From: Enterococcus termitis | GTDB lineage: Bacteria > Bacillota > Bacilli > Lactobacillales > Enterococcaceae | Assembly (NCBI RefSeq): GCF_001730305.1 | Contig: NZ_MIJY01000034.1 | Span: forward strand, 248,001-312,000 | DNA: 64,000 bases | Direction: 5' to 3' | Shown: positions 62,113-64,000 of the stretch, in pieces | Layout of the letters: each line of letters begins with the position of its first letter | Numbering within the stretch: position 1 is the first letter of the stretch | Made by a program: the position numbers and the translations under genes | Notes under the pieces: model-generated | The model's input: the letters and a program-made list of their open reading frames with translations, nothing else | Told to the model about the DNA's origin: nothing | The model's database searches: none

Positions 62113-62973
62113 CTACGCTTTTGGGACGTAAGAAGCATAAATAGCTTTCTTAGCATTATCGAATACAATCGCATCGTAGTAGTCTAGCCCTTTGATCGTA
62201 TCTCGGTAACCGCTGCGATCTTGAGAAGCAGGCACTGTATCAACCGTACCAAATTTCACAATCGGAGCCACTGCTTCTAGTGGTGTAACAATGAAATTAA
62301 TCGTGTCATCAATAGTAAGCCCGTTGATGCGGTCTTTTGCTACCTTCATAATTGGAACACCGCCGTCAAGTTGTGCGACAGTACGATCAATACCAGCGAT
62401 TGACATTTGGTTCACCGTGAAAGTTTTGCTAACACCTTTAGCGTTTTTAAGTAGACGATATGTCTTAGCAGATACAAACATTACATATCCACCTGGAACT
62501 TCATTGTCGGTCATATATTCTTCTGCTGCATCGTAGGCGTCAAGAATATTTTCAGTAGTCAACGTTTCACTTACTTTTTCACCTGCGTTGTCGAATAATA
62601 CTTGCATTGCTACTCGATCACGGTGTGGCACAGAGATCAGACGTTTATGCTCTGTTACAATGTTGTTAATTGTTAATGCTGCACTTTCTGACTGATCTAG
62701 TTGATCCACATCATAACCGAACCAATCTTCGTGCGTTAATTTGATCGTTTCTTTTGAAATATCAATAGCTTTTCGGCTGTTGTCTTGATTACGTTTGTAT
62801 TGAGTCGCATCCATAAAACCAGTCATTTTATTGATACGGACTTCATTAACTCCGACAAAATCGGCAGGAGTGATACTTTTTGCCCCTTGTGTCAAGATAT
62901 CCCATACTTGAGAACCTGCTTTAAATTCCTTGTCAATAGTTGCTAAATCTTTACTATCTAATACTAATGCCAT
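62113..62973 (-). CDS. Major capsid protein
   Basis: A 286-aa protein between scaffold and connector genes. It has an HK97-like composition: [53 protein letters not shown], and the late [30 protein letters not shown]. It has no delta domain; the scaffold is a separate gene, 2 bases upstream. Near the stop is a C CCA AAA slippery sequence. A shifted product would have about 375 residues. Confidence 0.9.
   Translation of the reverse strand: MALVLDSKDLATIDKEFKAGSQVWDILTQGAKSITPADFVGVNEVRINKMTGFMDATQYKRNQDNSRKAIDISKETIKLTHEDWFGYDVDQLDQSESAALTINNIVTEHKRLISVPHRDRVAMQVLFDNAGEKVSETLTTENILDAYDAAEEYMTDNEVPGGYVMFVSAKTYRLLKNAKGVSKTFTVNQMSIAGIDRTVAQLDGGVPIMKVAKDRINGLTIDDTINFIVTPLEAVAPIVKFGTVDTVPASQDRSGYRDTIKGLDYYDAIVFDNAKKAIYASYVPKA
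62119..62125 (-). promoter_or_regulatory. Predicted -1 ribosomal frameshift site
   Basis: On the minus strand the capsid codons CCA AAA preceded by C form the slippery heptamer C CCA AAA, two codons before TAG. A 6-bp stem, AGCCCC (62109-62114) with GGGGCT (62060-62065), begins four bases downstream and may stimulate slipping. Confidence 0.75.
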
Positions 62974-62975
62974 AA

Positions 62976-63551
62976 TTATTCACCTAATCTTTCTTGAATT
63001 TTTTGTACCAAAGTTTTTGCACCTTCCCCAGAACCTGTCGGATTTCCACCCACCACAAACTGTGGAGTAGGTTTCCCTTCCCCATTTTCTTTCGGGTCTT
63101 TTTGCTGAAACAAGAAAGCTTTGTTCTCTTGAAGCCCTTTTAGTTGTTCTTCGAAGCCTTGTAGTTTACCGTCAACGACTTTCACTGTCTCTTTATCAAT
63201 TTGACCGAGGACAATGTCTTCGTCTAAAGCGTTAGCTTCCTTCAGGGCTAATTTAATTGCAAAATCTTTCTGCTGCTCAGCAAGTTGTTTGTCAGAATTG
63301 GTTTTTGATTCATCAAATTTGGTCTGTAATTCAGACAGTTGTTTCGTCAAATCTTCATTGTCTTTGACGGAATCTTTAATCTTGTCTAATTCCTCTTGGT
63401 TGGTCTTTAATTGACCTTTGAACTGATCACGTTCCTGCTCTGCAGAAGCAAGCGCCTTGTTTAAATCAGTTACAGTTTGACCATGTAAAGCCATTACTGA
63501 CCCCATTTGTTCATCGGTTAAACCTAATTCTTTTAGTTGTTCTCTTTTCAT
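62976..63551 (-). CDS. Phage scaffolding protein (GP20 family)
   Basis: A 191-aa, highly charged helical protein: [26 protein letters not shown], a coiled coil (about 25-110) and [32 protein letters not shown], the conserved GP20 stretch. The flexible end is rich in Gly/Pro. It guides capsid assembly and is then lost. It directly precedes the capsid gene. Confidence 0.92.
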   Translation of the reverse strand: MKREQLKELGLTDEQMGSVMALHGQTVTDLNKALASAEQERDQFKGQLKTNQEELDKIKDSVKDNEDLTKQLSELQTKFDESKTNSDKQLAEQQKDFAIKLALKEANALDEDIVLGQIDKETVKVVDGKLQGFEEQLKGLQENKAFLFQQKDPKENGEGKPTPQFVVGGNPTGSGEGAKTLVQKIQERLGE

Positions 63552-63642
63552 GCTTTTATCATCCTTTCGAGTTTTTACGTGGCAACGACCACGAATGGGC
63601 GACTTATCTTTAACGCCTTAGTCAGCTAAACAAGGCAAAATA

Positions 63643-63672
63643 AAAAGCCTTAGTAAATGCACTAGGCTTCGT
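63643..63672 (-). terminator. Hairpin between minor head and scaffold genes
   Basis: AAGCCTAGT and ACTAAGGCTT pair with one bulge; TTTATTTTG follows on the minus strand. It overlaps the stop of the minor head gene, so read-through must be partial or a promoter must lie in the 63552-63642 gap, where none is clear. Confidence 0.65.
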
Positions 63673-64000
63673 TCTCATATTTAAAATCTTTTAGCAATGT
63701 ATTCAAAGGTGTATAAACTCTTTCTCTTGCATAGTTCCTCGCAAGATAGTCGTTACTTTTTACCAGATCGCGAATAGCTTTTTGAGCGGTAGAGATATTT
63801 TTCTGCCAAGCTGCAACGCCTTCTTTATTCCCCATTGCCTCGGACACCATTCTATTTTTCTTAAACTTAACAATACGGCGTTCTAGTTCTCTCTGCTTTT
63901 GTGTAAGTTTAGCAACTTCTTTGTTTTCGGCTGCTTCATATTTAGGCTGATTGTTTGTAGTTACTCCTGGAATGAACGGGACATGTAAATGGCGGCAGTT
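63662..64000 (-). CDS. Phage minor capsid/head morphogenesis protein (3' end only)
   Basis: The frame is open from the window edge for 112 codons. It begins NCRHLHVPFIPGV, a signature of the Phage_min_cap2 family (A118 gp4-like), where the Cys/His pattern sits near the C-terminal end. A lysine-rich helix (LTQKQRELERRIVKFKKNR) and YARERVYTPLNTLLKDF follow. The 5' part lies outside the window. Confidence 0.85.
   Translation of the reverse strand, partial: NCRHLHVPFIPGVTTNNQPKYEAAENKEVAKLTQKQRELERRIVKFKKNRMVSEAMGNKEGVAAWQKNISTAQKAIRDLVKSNDYLARNYARERVYTPLNTLLKDFKYENEA

Overview
The window is low-GC Firmicutes DNA that reads as an Enterococcus chromosome, probably an E. faecalis-like species. The basis is the core gene order (atpB, smpB, rnr, est, secG, nadE, pncB), TTG starts behind strong AGGAGG sites, WxL/DUF916 surface-protein operons and an enterococcal-type siphophage prophage. 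No species marker is present and no database was searched.

Layout. 1-8456: housekeeping genes, nearly all on the minus strand: ATP synthase subunit a (cut by the window edge), trans-translation and RNA decay (smpB, rnr), an esterase, secG, a small YjdJ/YjdI-like pair and a P-type cation ATPase. 8675-10122: a CRISPR array of 22 repeats with type I-C-like repeats and no cas genes in the window. 10307-17012: NAD salvage (nadE, pncB), GtrA and DUF1827 proteins, a TipA-like MerR regulator on the plus strand, a membrane protein and a HAD phosphatase. 17218-23214: a polytopic membrane protein, two lipoproteins and a YfhO-family protein, packed against the first surface operon.

23249-46527 holds the most interesting part: two diverged copies of a WxL surface-protein locus. 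Each has a signal-peptidase-like protein without the catalytic Ser and Lys, a conserved two-domain membrane protein, a DUF916/DUF3324 scaffold, two small WxL proteins, a small sortase-anchored protein, a large WxL protein and an orphan winged-helix regulator. Locus 1 also has an apparently active signal peptidase and a pectate-lyase-like protein. Upstream of each regulator lies a tyrosine recombinase gene enclosed by a perfect inverted repeat: 32 bp at 33901-33932/35680-35711 and 30 bp at 45035-45064/46498-46527. The inverted orientation predicts inversion rather than excision. The two loci therefore look like two independent, self-encoded phase-variation switches for surface composition. A Mga-like regulator (46635-48128) follows the second switch.

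48217-64000 is the lysis end and structural module of a prophage on the minus strand. It contains, from the left edge, hicAB, endolysin, two holin-like proteins, baseplate/tail fibre, tail spike, Dit, tape measure, chaperones, tail tube, head-tail proteins, an Ig-like domain, capsid, scaffold and the end of a minor head protein. At the left edge is a fragment encoding a GroEL-like C-terminal end (MGGMM-stop) followed by a strong terminator, suggesting integration in the 3' end of groEL. The major capsid gene carries a C CCA AAA slippery site just before its stop, and a -1 shift would fuse the Ig-like domain to the capsid. One CRISPR spacer matches the endolysin gene of this prophage at 31 of 35 positions, with all four differences synonymous.
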